64,000 bases of DNA from Thalassia testudinum (GCA_037157565.1 JAZHRO010000003.1:70744501-70808500), one strand, 5' to 3'; shown: positions 1 to 10,505, counted from the first letter of the stretch. Numbers and translations are program-made. The notes: a model not told the origin generated them from the sequence alone.

Positions 1-60
1 TGTGTTGGTATAGGGGTGTGTGCATCGGTGAATGTGTGTGTGCTGCTGTGAGTAAAAAAA

Positions 61-137
61 GAGAGAGAGAGAGCGGGCGGGAGAGAGGGCGAACGCGCGG
101 GAGTACTCACGCGAGAGAGAGAGAGAGGGTGAGAGAG
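61..137. repeat. GA microsatellite pair
   Basis: Two uninterrupted GA tracts (61-73 and 111-127) are separated by a GC-rich spacer and followed by shorter GA runs. Confidence 0.85.
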
Positions 138-157
138 CTGGTGATGGCATGAGTTAA

Positions 158-256
158 GACGTCTGTGGATGGCGGCAGACGTCTGGAGCCGCGTCGTCTG
201 CTGGCGGCGCCCGACGTCTGGAGGTCGAGTCGTCTGCAGATGGCTGCCGACGTCTG
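158..256. repeat. Degenerate ~36-bp tandem repeat with CGTCTG cores
   Basis: The octamer GACGTCTG occurs at 158, 178, 213 and 249, with two further CGTCTG cores at 195 and 231. Alternating spacings give a unit of about 35-36 bp containing two cores. The copies are diverged between cores. Confidence 0.6.
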
Positions 257-1219
257 ATGGTCGCGGATGCAGATGCGTCTTCGCGCGGAGAAGGTGAGGC
301 ATCTGCAGGCCGGGTGCGAGGAAGGAGAGCGGGCGATGGCGTGCTCGGAGAGGGCGGCGGGGAGTCTGCAGTCGGTCGCGGAGGGTTGCAGAGGTTGGCA
401 GGGGCGGCGAGAGGGCCTGGTCGGCCGCTGCAGTGCGCGCAGCGGCCGGTCGCGGGTGCAAGGGCAGAGGCGACAGAGCAGAGGACGGAGCGGAGAAGTG
501 CCCTATAGGCATGCGCGGAGGGCTGAGCGCCTGCAGGGAAGGTCGCGGAGGAGCGAGGGGAGCTGGTGCTGCTGCCGCCGCCGCGGTTTGGCTGCTGCTG
601 CTGCTGCTTCAAGCTTCGGACCTTGAAGTGGCAGCAATGGCATGGAGATGAAAAAGAAAAGAAAAGAAGACACCATGCCCACCTGCTCGTTGAAGAGCTG
701 GGCGGTGGTGTTCTCGCTGTGGTGGTGAGCACCACAGTGGGTTATCCAGCTCGTCGGGTGTCTCCTCGAAGGAGGGCCGACGTATGGGAGGGGAAAATGG
801 TGGAGGAAGGAGGTGGACTGCGGGTTTTGGTGCAGCAACTGCGTGTCTCGTCCCGTTCGCGAGGAAGAGGTTGTGGCTTTAAATAGAGGAGGAGAGCGTG
901 GCTACAAGCATGGCTGCAGCAGGGGGGATGGCGTGGGAGTGGCAGTCGCAGGGAATGGCTGCTGCAGGAGGCATGGCGTGCATGTGGGTGCGGGAAGAAG
1001 AAGGCAGCCGCGAGAATGAGAAAAACGAAGAAATCAAGAGGAAAAATAAAAAGGTGGAATTTGCAAGGAGGCACTTGAGATAAAATGTGAATTACGAAGC
1101 CATTTATTCATTTCTCCTCCTCTCATGATTAAATGCATGCATGCAAGCATTTTTACAAATGCAACTACAGGATTATAATATTCATAGTTAATGCGAGAAA
1201 ATAGCACAAGAAGGCATTA

Positions 1220-3994
1220 TTATAGGCGTATTTTGAGGTGCAAACACCTTGTCACTGATTTCCAGAAAGGAGAAGGACAGTTGGGCTGAAGTCTGGACAG
1301 TAAGCTGTTGGATGCACCATATCTGTCTCTGATCAGGACAGTCCATGGCTTCACATATCCTTGCAAAAGTTTAACAACCCATTTAAGTAGCAAGGCATCA
1401 TTAAAGTGTTTCAGGGATTTAATCCCAAGTCCACCCCTTTCTTTTGGATAGCAAATCTGATCCCATTTGAGTGGCTGCAAGAATCTGCCGTCTTGTCTTG
1501 CTCCCTTCCAAAAGAACCTCTCCTCATCACATCGAACCTTTTCCAAATGGAATTAGGTGCTTTAAATATGGGAAAGTACAAAACAGGGATAGAGGTGATC
1601 ACTGAGTTGAGTAAGATAAGTATTCCACCTTTGGAGAGGAAACTGCTATGCCATCCATCTAGTTTCACTGAAATCTTGTCAAAAAGGCAGCTCGAATCAC
1701 TCTTCTTCACCTTGGAACACCTCAAAGGTAGCCATAGATATCTGATGGGAAGACTGATGCGGGGAGTCATCAGAATAGTTGCTAAAGCACCTTGCTCCTC
1801 CTCAGGTAAGCCAAAGCAGACCAAACTAGACTTATCCCTATTAAACCTCAAGCCAGAGAGCTCACCGAAGATATTAATCATATGATGCAGAGCCAATGCT
1901 TCATCCATAGACCCTTCAACAAAAAAAATAGTATCATCTGCATATTGAAGAATGGGAGCCAAATTACTCCTACAGGATAAAGAGTATCCTCTAATAAGAC
2001 TATCTTCTGCAAGCTTACAAGCATACCAAGCCAAGCTGTCAACTGCCAAGTTGAAAATCTGGGGAGCCAGGGGACATCCTTGCCTGATACCACATTGGGG
2101 TTGAATCACGAACCACAGGGCTTTCCACTTATCAGAGGGGTGAAGGAGGCAGTGGTGATACATGTTTTTACCCAACTGATCCAAGTAGAAGGAAAATCCC
2201 TTCTTTTGAGCACATCCCACAGATAAGGCTAGCTGATGGAGTCATAGGCTTTAGAAAAGTCAACCTTCCAAAGGAAGGCCTTGTATTTTCTCTTATGCCA
2301 ACCACAAATCACCTCTTGGGCCATGATAAATGATTCTTGTAGAGATCTGCCAGGGAGGAAGGCTAATTGAGCAGGATGGATCAAATCTTGCAAGATAGGC
2401 CTCAATCTATTGGCCAGGACCTTGCCAATCACCAAGTACAAAGAGTTAGAGAGGGCAATAGGCCTAAACTCCTGAAAAGATTCAGCACCCGGGGTTTTTG
2501 GCAAAAGAAATAGTTAGGATCGATTTATTCTTTCAAAGCCAAAATTGCCATTCTCAAACTCCTTAACCACTTCCATAACCTCAGTGCCCACAATGTCCCA
2601 TAATTCTTTGTAGAAGAAAACTTGGATTCCATCAGGACCAGGTGATCCTTCACAATTGAGATCCTTAATGGCCTTCAAGAATTCAGCTTCAGATATTGGT
2701 TCAATCAGGCTAGAACTCTGAGTCTTAGTGATTTTGGATAAATCACTAGCTGCCATCTTCCACCTGCCCCTACCTGCAGCTCTTGAAGATTCCTTGAAAT
2801 ACCTGATAGCCTCTGCTCTGATATCAGAGATGGAGGTAATTCTATGCCCCTCTTTAACATTTGAAGAGATTAGATTGGTTCTACTCCTAGAATTGGCAGC
2901 CAAGTGAAAGAATTTAGTGTTTCCCTCCCCTTCACTTAGCCACAGCTACTTTGATCGTTCCCTTCAATCCATCTCCAGTTTCAGGTCTTCTTCAATGACC
3001 ACCCCCTACCACCTCTTTCTATCTGCAAGGTCCAACTCAGACAACTGAGCCACAGCTTCCTTGGTATCTAGTTGTTGAATCTTCAGCAAGGCCTCTCGAC
3101 GCTTTTGATGGCTAAGGACAGAGATAATATCCCCATATTCCTTCAGCATACCTTTCAAAGCCATAATCTTGGAAGCCAATCTGAAGGTAGTCGTGGCTTC
3201 TCCCTGCTATGTCCTCCACCAGCTAGTAAGCATGTCTCTGAAACCTGGCTCCCTCAGCCAGGACTTCCTAAATTTGAAATAGGAACCAGCCAACACCTAT
3301 TCCCCATTGTCCCATACTAAGGGTGTATGGTCAAAGAAGGGACATTCAAGACCACACAGAAAGGACATCTGGAAGAGATTCATCAACTCAACATTGCCAA
3401 AAAACCTACCAATCTTAGACATGAGCCCATTACCATTCCTCCAAGTGAATTCAACACCTGAAGAGGGAAACTCACACAGTCCCAAGGCCTGGACCATCAA
3501 TTGGAATCCAGTGGCAAAGCTGTCCACCACCCCATTGGGTTTGTCACTCCCCATCAAAGTACAATTGAAGTCCCCTCCAACAAGCCAAACCCCCCCCATT
3601 TACAAAATCTACAGCCAGGCTCCAATCCTCCCACAGCTCCTGCCTCTTGCTAGGGTCATTAGGACCATACATGCTTATCACAAAGAAAACATTGTCACCC
3701 TGGCCTCTTTTGAATCTGTAAGTCAAAAGATGCCTAGCCACAGAAATCTCCTCCATGTACAGCAAATGCTTCTTCCACCAGATGGCAATTACCCAGATCT
3801 GCCATTGGAATTGATCACCACAAGGTCATTTTCAAGACCAGCTCTCATCTCCACCCATGCCTATCAGATTCACTATCAACGTGTGTTTCTTGGAGGATGG
3901 CACAGTCAATCTCCCATTCTCACAGATATCTAAGAAAAGACCCCCTCCTACTTCTATCGCGCAGCCCACACACATTCCAGGTAAGAATCCTCAT
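1220..3994 (-). pseudogene. LINE ORF2: endonuclease and reverse transcriptase, multiply broken
   Basis: ORF2 would nick the target and copy LINE RNA into it. The endonuclease begins MRILTWNVCGLRD at 3994 and is stopped after about 24 codons. The catalytic-glutamate motif LQET follows near 3880-3895, then GDFN (near 3570) and a degraded SDH-like HTPLV close to 3315. The reverse transcriptase has SPGPDGI (near 2630), FRPIALSNSLYLVIGKVLANR, LPGRSLQESF and a broken KAYDS (2229-2504). QGCPLAPQIFNLAVDSL and the catalytic YADD lie in an open run of 269 codons (1411-2220). At least five stops or frame changes separate these blocks, so no active enzyme is made. The frame ends at 1220, before the usual C-terminal extension. 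Confidence 0.88.
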
Positions 3995-5190
3995 TTGGGA
4001 GTCAGGTCTGTCCCCTTCTTAGTTGCAGATGCTCTGCCAACTTTCATCACAGCTACAATGACAGATTCATCAACTTTTTGTGTAGGAGTGTGCCTTCTTA
4101 GCCTCAGCTTGTAGGGGGGTTTCCCAATCGTAGCAGTAGGAGTCCTAGACTTCAAGTGCACTGCATCAGCCACAGGAGAACAATTCTGCAAGTCAAAGGA
4201 ATTAACAGAGGAATCCACCAGAACAGAAACAATAGGATCACTAGGATGGGATTTCAGGTCCTCAACCACTGCTTCTCTAGTCACATTTACTTCCACCCCT
4301 TCTTTAGCCACCACTGCAGCTACCTGTTGGATCAAAGGTACTCCTTCCACACCCTCCATAGTTTCAGTCCTCATCTCCTCAACTCTCAAGCTCCCCACCC
4401 CATCTACCAATTCCATACTTTTAATGTGTTCTGCCATCACCTCCTGACTAGCATAGTTTGGTTGCAAGGAAGGAGCTTTGGTTTTCAACTCCTCAGCATA
4501 AGAGGGGGGGTGATGACTTGACTCCACCACCCTGTTTGCCGCATGAATGTTTAAAAGGCGCATCCAAGAGCTGCCCCCACACATGAGAATCAGTTTATTA
4601 GGGATGGAGCCATCCCTGAAGACATTCACCCTCACTTTCAGAGCACTGGCATCTCCTTCAGTCTGACCAATGTCAACATCCTTAGCCACAGATGTGAACC
4701 CGGCAACCATATTTTCCACCACCTTCCTAAACCTTACATGCAAAGGTAGACCTCTGATCTTAAGAGAACCAGATCTAGAAGCTGCTCTTTGAGGGGGACG
4801 CTCAGGCAAAGAACCATCAAAGGGGGATACCAGCTGCCAGATCAGTGATAATCCAACTAATTTGCTACTCTGAAAATAATACTTCTGTAAATCTACCACA
4901 CCCACAACAAAAAGAACAAACCGCAACAGAGAGATAACCGCAATTTTCCAAGCATTAGTTGTTAAGGGAAGAGATCTCACCAATTGTCAAACTCTGTCCA
5001 GCGAAAGAGTACCCAACATCACTTCCCCAATCAAAGCACCACGCAGTACCAGCTCAGCTACCTTAACGTCCTCGGTCAAGGGAATCTCCACATCCACAGT
5101 GTGCCCCCCGAGAGCTGAAGGAGGGGATAAATAAGGGATAAATAGTAAAGGACCTTTCAAATAAGTTAAAAATGCTATATTATTATCCAT
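3991..5190 (-). pseudogene. LINE ORF1 protein, interrupted by one in-frame stop
   Basis: This frame encodes a nucleic-acid-binding ORF1-like protein, the partner that packages LINE RNA. A 67-codon N-terminal piece (4987-5190) and a 330-codon piece (3991-4983) are in the same frame, separated by a single TGA, probably a decayed tryptophan codon. The central part contains SLKIRGLPLHVRF, which resembles the domain (DUF4283 type) that precedes the zinc knuckle in plant LINE ORF1 proteins. I see no CCHC knuckle, and the C-terminal third is a low-complexity E/V/S-rich tail. The stop codon overlaps the ORF2 start as ATGA (3994-3991), suggesting coupled termination and re-initiation in the ancestor. 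Confidence 0.75.
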
Positions 5191-6544
5191 TCAATATTAT
5201 TAATAATTTAATTAATAATTAGACTTGAAATATTATCAGCAATTTAACTAATTAATGTGTTAACTAACTTAAGTATAATTTATACCTAAGTATGTAAAAA
5301 CTTAAGTAACCTTAATTAAATAAATTAAGCTAAAAAGGTCAAAATGTAAATTTAAGGTTTAAATATAACAATTGTGTTATTTATAATCATATATAAAATG
5401 TTGAAAAAGATTTAAATTAAAATAAACCTTTAAAACCTTAGTTTACATTTTAATCGTTATGTTTTATTTTAATCAAGTCCTTATTGTTCACTTAGGTCCC
5501 CGATTTTCGTTACAAGAAAGTCCCTGAAAGCTTCTTCTTTCTTTCTTCAGCCTCCTCGATGGCTGACGATAGGAGGTGCTTTCACCCACCGATCATCGTG
5601 AATCCGACATCATTCCTTCCTCTCCAAGCTCCTGGAGCTTATGCTCACCATCCCCTTTTCATCCATCGGTCTGGATGATGCTGCAATCCCATTTTAGGGT
5701 TGAAGATAACCTCATCGGCATCAGAGAAGATGCCGATGGTTACTCCACTCCTTGACTCCTCTCTGTCCAGATACACCCTCCTCCTCTATCGCCGCAGCCT
5801 ATAAAGAGCCCTCCACACCCTCGATTTCAGCAAGTTAGCTCCCTTCCATCTTCTTCTGCTAAGCTAACCGGTAGGTTATTCCTTCCAAAATCCGGTGACA
5901 TTCCTCCTCTTCCTATGGCTTCCTACATCCACTTTAGCTTGCTCTGGATCTCTGCCGACATCAGCCAAGTCTTCTAACGCAGCGCTGAGATTGGAGTTCC
6001 TTTGCTCCACTCCGCTACACCCACCGGACTTCTTCCCTGTCCCTCTGATTTCCTCCTCGGTTAAGGACCATCGACGGAGATCTTCTGCCCCTTTTGTCCA
6101 GGTAACAGTAGGTTAGGTAAGTAGATTAGTTAGAGTAGTTAGTTAGGTAGATTAGATAGATGTATTGTCAGATTTCCATTCATCTTCTTCAACTCCGGTG
6201 AGCTCATTGAGCTTATCTGGAGTAATCTTTTGTCTTTTTAAAACATCAATCACCTTCTTTAATCTTTCATGAACATTTCTATCACCTTAATTTTCTGATT
6301 TGATCACCTATTTGCCAAAACCACCTCCACCTTCACCAACTCCTTTCGTTGTCCATGGTGGAAGTAGTTGAGCCTAATCCACCTCCACTGGTGGCCTCCA
6401 CCACTTAACCATCACTTAAGGGCCCCTATCTTCACTTTAATTTGAATAATAATCATCTATAACTTAAACGCCTAATTTCATTTACTCTCTTGAGCTCGCT
6501 GTAAATGGTATCTCAAGAGGAGTTCATATACCTAATTAGCCATC
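5191..6544. other. Non-coding stretch, possibly a plus-strand LTR remnant
   Basis: 5191-5470 is AT-rich with TTAATTAA-like runs. 5470-6120 becomes pyrimidine-rich and GC-richer and holds a TATA-like CTATAAAG at 5799-5806, in a context resembling the LTR promoters at 49880 and 63440 of this window. No LTR ends, target duplication, primer site or coding potential could be found. Confidence 0.35.
6108..6161. repeat. TTAG/TAGA simple repeat
   Basis: This is a short degenerate run built from TTAG, GTAG and ATTAGATAG units. Confidence 0.6.
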
Positions 6545-6900
6545 TATAGTTCATCGCCATTTCCTTCTAACTTGTTTTCTCCGCTCAATTGAGTGAGAAA
6601 ATAGGTCTTGAGCTCAATTGAACTTACTATGGATATACATTTACCCAAATCTCTTGTATCTATATGAATCAAAGTTATCTCATTTGTGTTCTTAGGATAG
6701 CACATATCGTATGATATTCTAGGAAATGAATACCCCATATTCAAATGGTGAAATGGTAGACACGCAAGACTCAAAATCTCATGCTAAAGAGCGTGGAGGT
6801 TTGAGTCCTCTTCAAGGCATAATATGGAGAATGCTCATTACATGAGCAATTCCATAACAGATCTCAGATCTCATCGATATTGAGCGAGGCTGAAGCTAGC
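6545..6900. other. Probable plastid-DNA insert (NUPT) around trnL-CAA
   Basis: The sequence immediately after the tRNA (6820 onward: AATATGGAGAATGCTCAT, then a GAGCAATTC context) agrees with what I recall of the plastid spacer next to trnL-CAA, so the insert probably extends past the tRNA. The left part (6545-6738) is AT-rich and may also be plastid-derived, but I do not recognise it. Both limits are estimates. Confidence 0.5.
6739..6819 (+). pseudogene. trnL-CAA: Plastid-derived tRNA-Leu(CAA) pseudogene
   Basis: The body is a close match to plastid trnL-CAA: D-arm GGTGAAATGGTAGACAC, anticodon loop CTCAAAA, a variable arm typical of a long-variable-arm tRNA, and a T-arm plus 3' acceptor ending in AAGGCA. 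The 5' acceptor strand reads ATTCAAA and no longer pairs with the 3' strand, so a functional tRNA cannot fold. Against the plastid sequence as I remember it, the three internal differences are all CpG to CpA or TpG changes, in the anticodon stem (two) and T-loop (one). That is the signature of methylated-cytosine deamination in the nucleus. Confidence 0.85.
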
Positions 6901-7000
6901 TTGTCGACTACAAAAACATACGATTCGCAGCTATTCAATGCTAAACTTGTACCCTGAGTTGTAGGTGCAAGTCGGCTGCTCGTGGATCAACCCCAGACCG

Positions 7001-7005
7001 AAGCT
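7001..7005. repeat. Target-site duplication of Element 1, left copy (AAGCT)
   Basis: AAGCT sits directly before the TGACAG terminus of the left LTR and is repeated at 17547-17551 directly after the right LTR. Confidence 0.95.
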
Positions 7006-7889
7006 TGACAGCGAAAATACGCGGTTTGTTAAAATACGTCGTTGTAACGCGTAAATCCGCTTTCGCTCTTAAATTTATAATCCTAGATAGGGAAGTATCT
7101 AGGGTCGTCCAAGGAGGCCAATTGTTTGCAATAGTGATTCTCTTGCTTGGAATATATCTCAACTTTCTTTTTGGTAATTTTCAATATACCATTTTTTTTT
7201 ATTTTTGAACTAAGGCAACATGCGAACTGATGGCGGGAAAAGTGTTTACACTTCGAATTAAATAAACTACTTCCAAAGTGGCAAGTAGAGCCTCTCCATA
7301 AGCTCACTCTAGGCAAGTGGAGGCCTAGAATAATTAGGGAGAGGGAGCGAAGAATGCTGAAGATAAGCAACCAAAAATGCAAACAAGAAATGCAAAGAAG
7401 GCAACTAGATAATTGAAAAAGTGTTTAACAAAAATGCCTAGTAGAGGAATGCTTCTACTACTAGAAAATTGCAATAAAGAAAGAAAACACAAATCCTCTA
7501 ATTAGATGGTGAAGAAGAGGGCTTCTTGCTCCAAGGTTGGTGGCTCCCAAGCTTGAAAAGAATCCTTCAACTCCTTCCTTGCAGTACTCCGCCAAGGTGA
7601 TGACCTCCAAGGCAAGCCCTAAGGGGGCGTGCCCTAAGTTTCTCTCCAAGGGTGGACGTCCACCCTAAGCTTTTCTCCTTTGCCTGGCCGTCCTCCTTGA
7701 AGTGGGAGAGTCCTCCTCCTTGGCGTGGCTCAAGTTGAAGAGAGTGGGGAGAAGAAGGCACCAAAAGGGCTGGTGATGTGCCCCTTTAATCTCCTTCTCT
7801 ACTCCTTCTTCTTGGGCGTAGGTATAGGTGGATGTAGGTAGAAAATACACTAAGGGAGGATGCCTCAAAAATGGTGGTAGGTGGTGGCC

Positions 7890-7896
7890 TTTTATA
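7890..7896 (-). promoter_or_regulatory. TATA box of Element 1 LTR (3' copy)
   Basis: TATAAAA reads on the minus strand in the context CTATAAAAGGCC. The identical box in the active 5' LTR is at 16176-16182. The start of R is expected about 25-32 nt downstream on the minus strand. Confidence 0.75.
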
Positions 7897-7982
7897 GAAT
7901 AGGAGGGGGGCTATGGTGACCTTTGAAATGGATGGCTAGGATGGAAGGAGGGAGGTGGTTAAGGATCCAATGGCCAAGGGTG

Positions 7983-8210
7983 TTTGGCGCCACCTTAAGG
8001 GACACCTAAGGGGTGGTTATGTGTGTTGACACCCCTTGATATTGGCGCCAAAATGGCTTCTAGAAGAGGGTCTAAGTTGGCGCCAAGAAGGATTCTAGAA
8101 GGGGGGTTAGGTGGATGGCTAGGATGGCTTATGTGGGTAGGTGTAGGGTGGATTAAGGGGCTGAAAGTGGCGCCAATATAGAGGTGGTTAGGGGTGGTTT
8201 TTGGCGCCAA
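7983..8210 (-). promoter_or_regulatory. Five GGCGCC palindromes (E2F-like) upstream of the LTR TATA box
   Basis: Palindromic TGGCGCCA-type sites are centred near 7988, 8046, 8082, 8172 and 8206. Four of them contain TTTGGCGC or ATTGGCGC on at least one strand, which fits the plant E2F consensus WTTSSCSS. They lie about 90-320 nt upstream of the minus-strand TATA box. The same cluster is in the 5' LTR at 16269-16496. Function is inferred only from motif and position. Confidence 0.5.
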
Positions 8211-8350
8211 CTTGAAGTGTCTTTTGGTGGAGATAATGGGGTGAAGGGATGGCTAGGAGGTGGTGCCAACTTGAGTAGGGTAGCTAGCTTAGGTAGGCTT
8301 GAGTTGGTGGAGCTAGCTAGGGTTGATTTTGGAGGTAATGAATGGCCAAG

Positions 8351-9020
8351 GAGCTGGTTGTTAGCTAAGCTAAGCTAAGCTAAGATAAGCTAAGCTAGCT
8401 TAGCTAAAGGTGGAGTAGAGGAGAAGGTGTTGGAGCTAGGGTTTGGAGGAAGGAGCTGAGGAGAAGAGGTCTGGAGCTGGAGCTGGAGCTGGCTGCTGCT
8501 GAAGAGGCTGGCATGGGGCTACTCTAGCTGGCTTAGCTTGCTAGTTCTTTGCTAGTTGCTAAGCCAAGCTAAAGTGAGCTAGCTTCTACCAAAATGAGCT
8601 AAGGTGAGCTAGGTCTGGTGCTCCCGGGGAGAATCAAGCTGGTTGAGGCAGCTAAGGTAGCTTAGCTCAACTGAGTTGAGCTAAGCTGAGTCCCTGTGAG
8701 CTGGACTTGAGCTTCCTGAGCTGGGATGAATTCTTCTTCAGCTGGTTGGAGCTGAGTGGAGCTGGATGTAGCTGGATCTGAGCTGGGGTGAACTCCTGTC
8801 AACTCAGCTGAGCTAGCTAGAGCTCCCTGTGAACTAGTGGGAGCTGAGGTGAGCTAGACTCAGCTAAGTTGAGCTGGATCTAAGCTGACTTGAGCTAGGG
8901 TGAGCTAAGGTGAACTCTCTTGAGCTGCCATCCAGCTGAGATTAGCTGAATGGAGCTGGGATGAGCTAACCCTAGTTCAAGTAAGCTAGGTTCCAGCTAT
9001 GGTGAGCTGGATCAAGCTGG
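8351..9020. repeat. AGCT-rich degenerate array in Element 1 U3 (3' LTR copy)
   Basis: I count about 55 AGCT tetramers in roughly 680 bp, mostly within GAGCTGG, GAGCTAAG or TAAGCTAAGC contexts. About three would be expected by chance. The left edge is a clean TAAGC tandem run (8362-8400). The twin array in the 5' LTR is at 16637-17306. Confidence 0.85.
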
Positions 9021-9260
9021 GTTCCAACTAGTCTGGGCTTCTCCTTCACCAATTGCCTTCTTGAGTGCTAGGGTTTTAGGGATCTGTGAATCTGTACATC
9101 CCTAACACTCACAAAAACACATTAAACAACAATAAAAATTGCAATGCATGCCTATCCTAATTTATGCCTAAATGCAGCCCAAAAACCCGTTTGCGGGGTA
9201 AAATCCCAAGAGCTAGGTTTGTTTTAATGCATAAGAATGATGATAAACTGGCGTTTATCA

Positions 9261-9272
9261 CACCCCCATGCT
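9261..9272 (-). other. Polypurine tract next to the 3' LTR of Element 1
   Basis: CATGGGGGTG on the minus strand abuts the LTR terminus, where plus-strand DNA synthesis would be primed. Confidence 0.8.
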
Positions 9273-10493
9273 TATCTTTTGCTAGTCTCTTAGCAAAACA
9301 TTAATTTTTTTGGAAAACTGAATTTTTGGGAAATCTTTTTTTTTTTTTTTTTTTTTGTCTTTTGAGGGGAAAAAGAGATTAAGGGACCTTGGTAGATTAA
9401 AACACAGGAGATACGGGATTTGTTGAAGATAAACATCAGGATTTGTTTTTGGATCCAACCATTAGATAGAACGGGATCAATATATCCTCAGAAAATTCAC
9501 AAATTAACCCCTTGTTAATTCAGATGACTTGAAATGTTTGTTTTTAGGATTTTTCTGGCTCGTGAATCTGATTCGCAACTTGCAAATTCCTTTAAAACCT
9601 TGTGTCTGTGCTTGTGAAAAGCCAACCTTTATAAGGACGTGTTATTATTATTATTATTATTTTTTTTTCTCTCCCCCATGCTTATTTTTAGCTTAGTCTT
9701 ACAACAGATGTGTCGGTATCATCATTCCCGTTACCATTCCTCGAGGGGGCTCTGGCGCCAGTACTTCGGGATAGCACTGTCCATGACACCACCCAGGAGC
9801 TCACAACCCCAAAACACGATGCGGTGAAAAGGGGCGCTCCAAGCAAACTCAAGCTCTTGCTCCGACGCTATAGGTAGAGCACCGTCCAAGACACTTGAGC
9901 TGCTGAAATGCGCTTTAATGCTCCGTCTAAAGATATGAAATATAGATATAGAGCAGCGCCGAGGCGGTAACATGTTGACATCGCGTCCTCAAAGAAGGTA
10001 TTTTCCTTCTTCTCGGCGGTGGGAACTAAAACCAATGATCTGCTTCAGACTTTTACTAAATCCAAACAAGGAAGCTTTTCAAATTTTTAGTTATTTTTAA
10101 GTGTTGGCTTGTGTGTGAAAATTGACACAAGAAGTTTCTTGAGACCCACAAGTTTTTGAATCAGAAACTAAGTCAAATACTTTCCATATTACAAAATAGG
10201 ATCAAGTCACCTGAACTATCATGAGTTCAGGTGGAATTTTAGAGAAGGATATCTGATCTAGTCTAAAATAGACCCTGGAATTCTAATGATCAGATCCATA
10301 TCCTTAGTTTGTTAAAGATTAAGTCCCATTGTACCAGAAGTGAATTTTACGACCTTAGTCCTGATTTCAAAATTTTTCCTCAAAAAGTTTTCAACATTTT
10401 TATTTTTTTGGGTATGCAAGCAGGAAATAAATTAAAGAAAATTACATGTTTTTAGGTTTTAAACATCCTAAATTGATAGTAAAAATTTAAAAA
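9273..10493. other. Element 1 non-coding 3' region between two polypurine tracts
   Basis: The region is mostly AT-rich, with poly-T near 9335-9356 and a TTA microsatellite at 9642-9660. A GC-richer patch (about 9710-10010) contains an 80-codon minus-strand frame (9731-9973) with no recognised similarity. Athila elements often have an env-like ORF here, but none is visible. Confidence 0.6.
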
Positions 10494-10505
10494 CACCCCC
10501 CCATG
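10494..10505 (-). other. Second (upstream) polypurine tract of Element 1
   Basis: GCATGGGGGGGTG reads on the minus strand about 1.2 kb upstream of the LTR-adjacent tract. Comparable tracts sit at matching places in the other elements of this window. Confidence 0.55.

Larger units (their letters stand above)
1..1080. other. GC-rich low-complexity stretch, no supported gene
   Basis: The stretch is markedly richer in G and C than the rest of the window and is full of GA, GGC and CTG runs. Several overlapping open frames exist on both strands, but their translations are low-complexity (Ala, Arg, Ser, Pro or Gln runs) with no recognisable domain, and they overlap one another in different frames. 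A TATTTAAAG-like box reads on the minus strand near 871-881, so this may be the U3/R part of a minus-strand LTR that begins left of the window. No LTR end could be placed. Confidence 0.4.
1220..5190 (-). mobile_element. LINE (non-LTR retrotransposon), decayed and 3'-truncated
   Basis: The minus strand carries, in order, an ORF1-type protein, an apurinic endonuclease domain and a LINE reverse transcriptase, as in plant L1-like elements. Several stops and frameshifts interrupt both ORFs. Homology stops just after the RT thumb region (residues SPFWKSV near 1260-1280). The usual C-terminal zinc-knuckle reverse transcriptase extension, the 3' UTR and a poly-T (poly-A of the element) are absent. 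Target-primed insertion normally truncates LINEs at the 5' end, so loss of the 3' end points to a later deletion or insertion. The 5' limit is set at the first ORF1 methionine and could lie further right. Confidence 0.9.
7006..9260 (-). repeat. Element 1 3' LTR
   Basis: The LTR has TG...CA termini (TGACAGCG to GTTTATCA on the plus strand). In element orientation U3 is the right-hand part. It carries the AGCT array, then the GGCGCC palindromes, then a TATA box at 7890-7896; R and U5 run down to 7006. The short open frames inside are not conserved protein genes. Confidence 0.95.

Noticed and set aside
154..735. 193-codon minus-strand frame in the GC-rich edge
   Set aside because: Composition is Ser/Pro/Gln low-complexity, it overlaps frames of similar length on the other strand, and it has no domain or promoter context.
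3307..3933. 208-codon plus-strand frame
   Set aside because: It is antisense to the LINE endonuclease, whose catalytic motifs are clear on the minus strand.
8440..9020. Equivalence of the AGCT array to animal immunoglobulin switch repeats
   Set aside because: Only the GAGCT/GGGGT-like wording is shared; there is no such system in plants and the resemblance is probably compositional.
9273..10493. An env-like ORF in Element 1
   Set aside because: No frame beyond 80 codons, no membrane segment and no similarity were visible.
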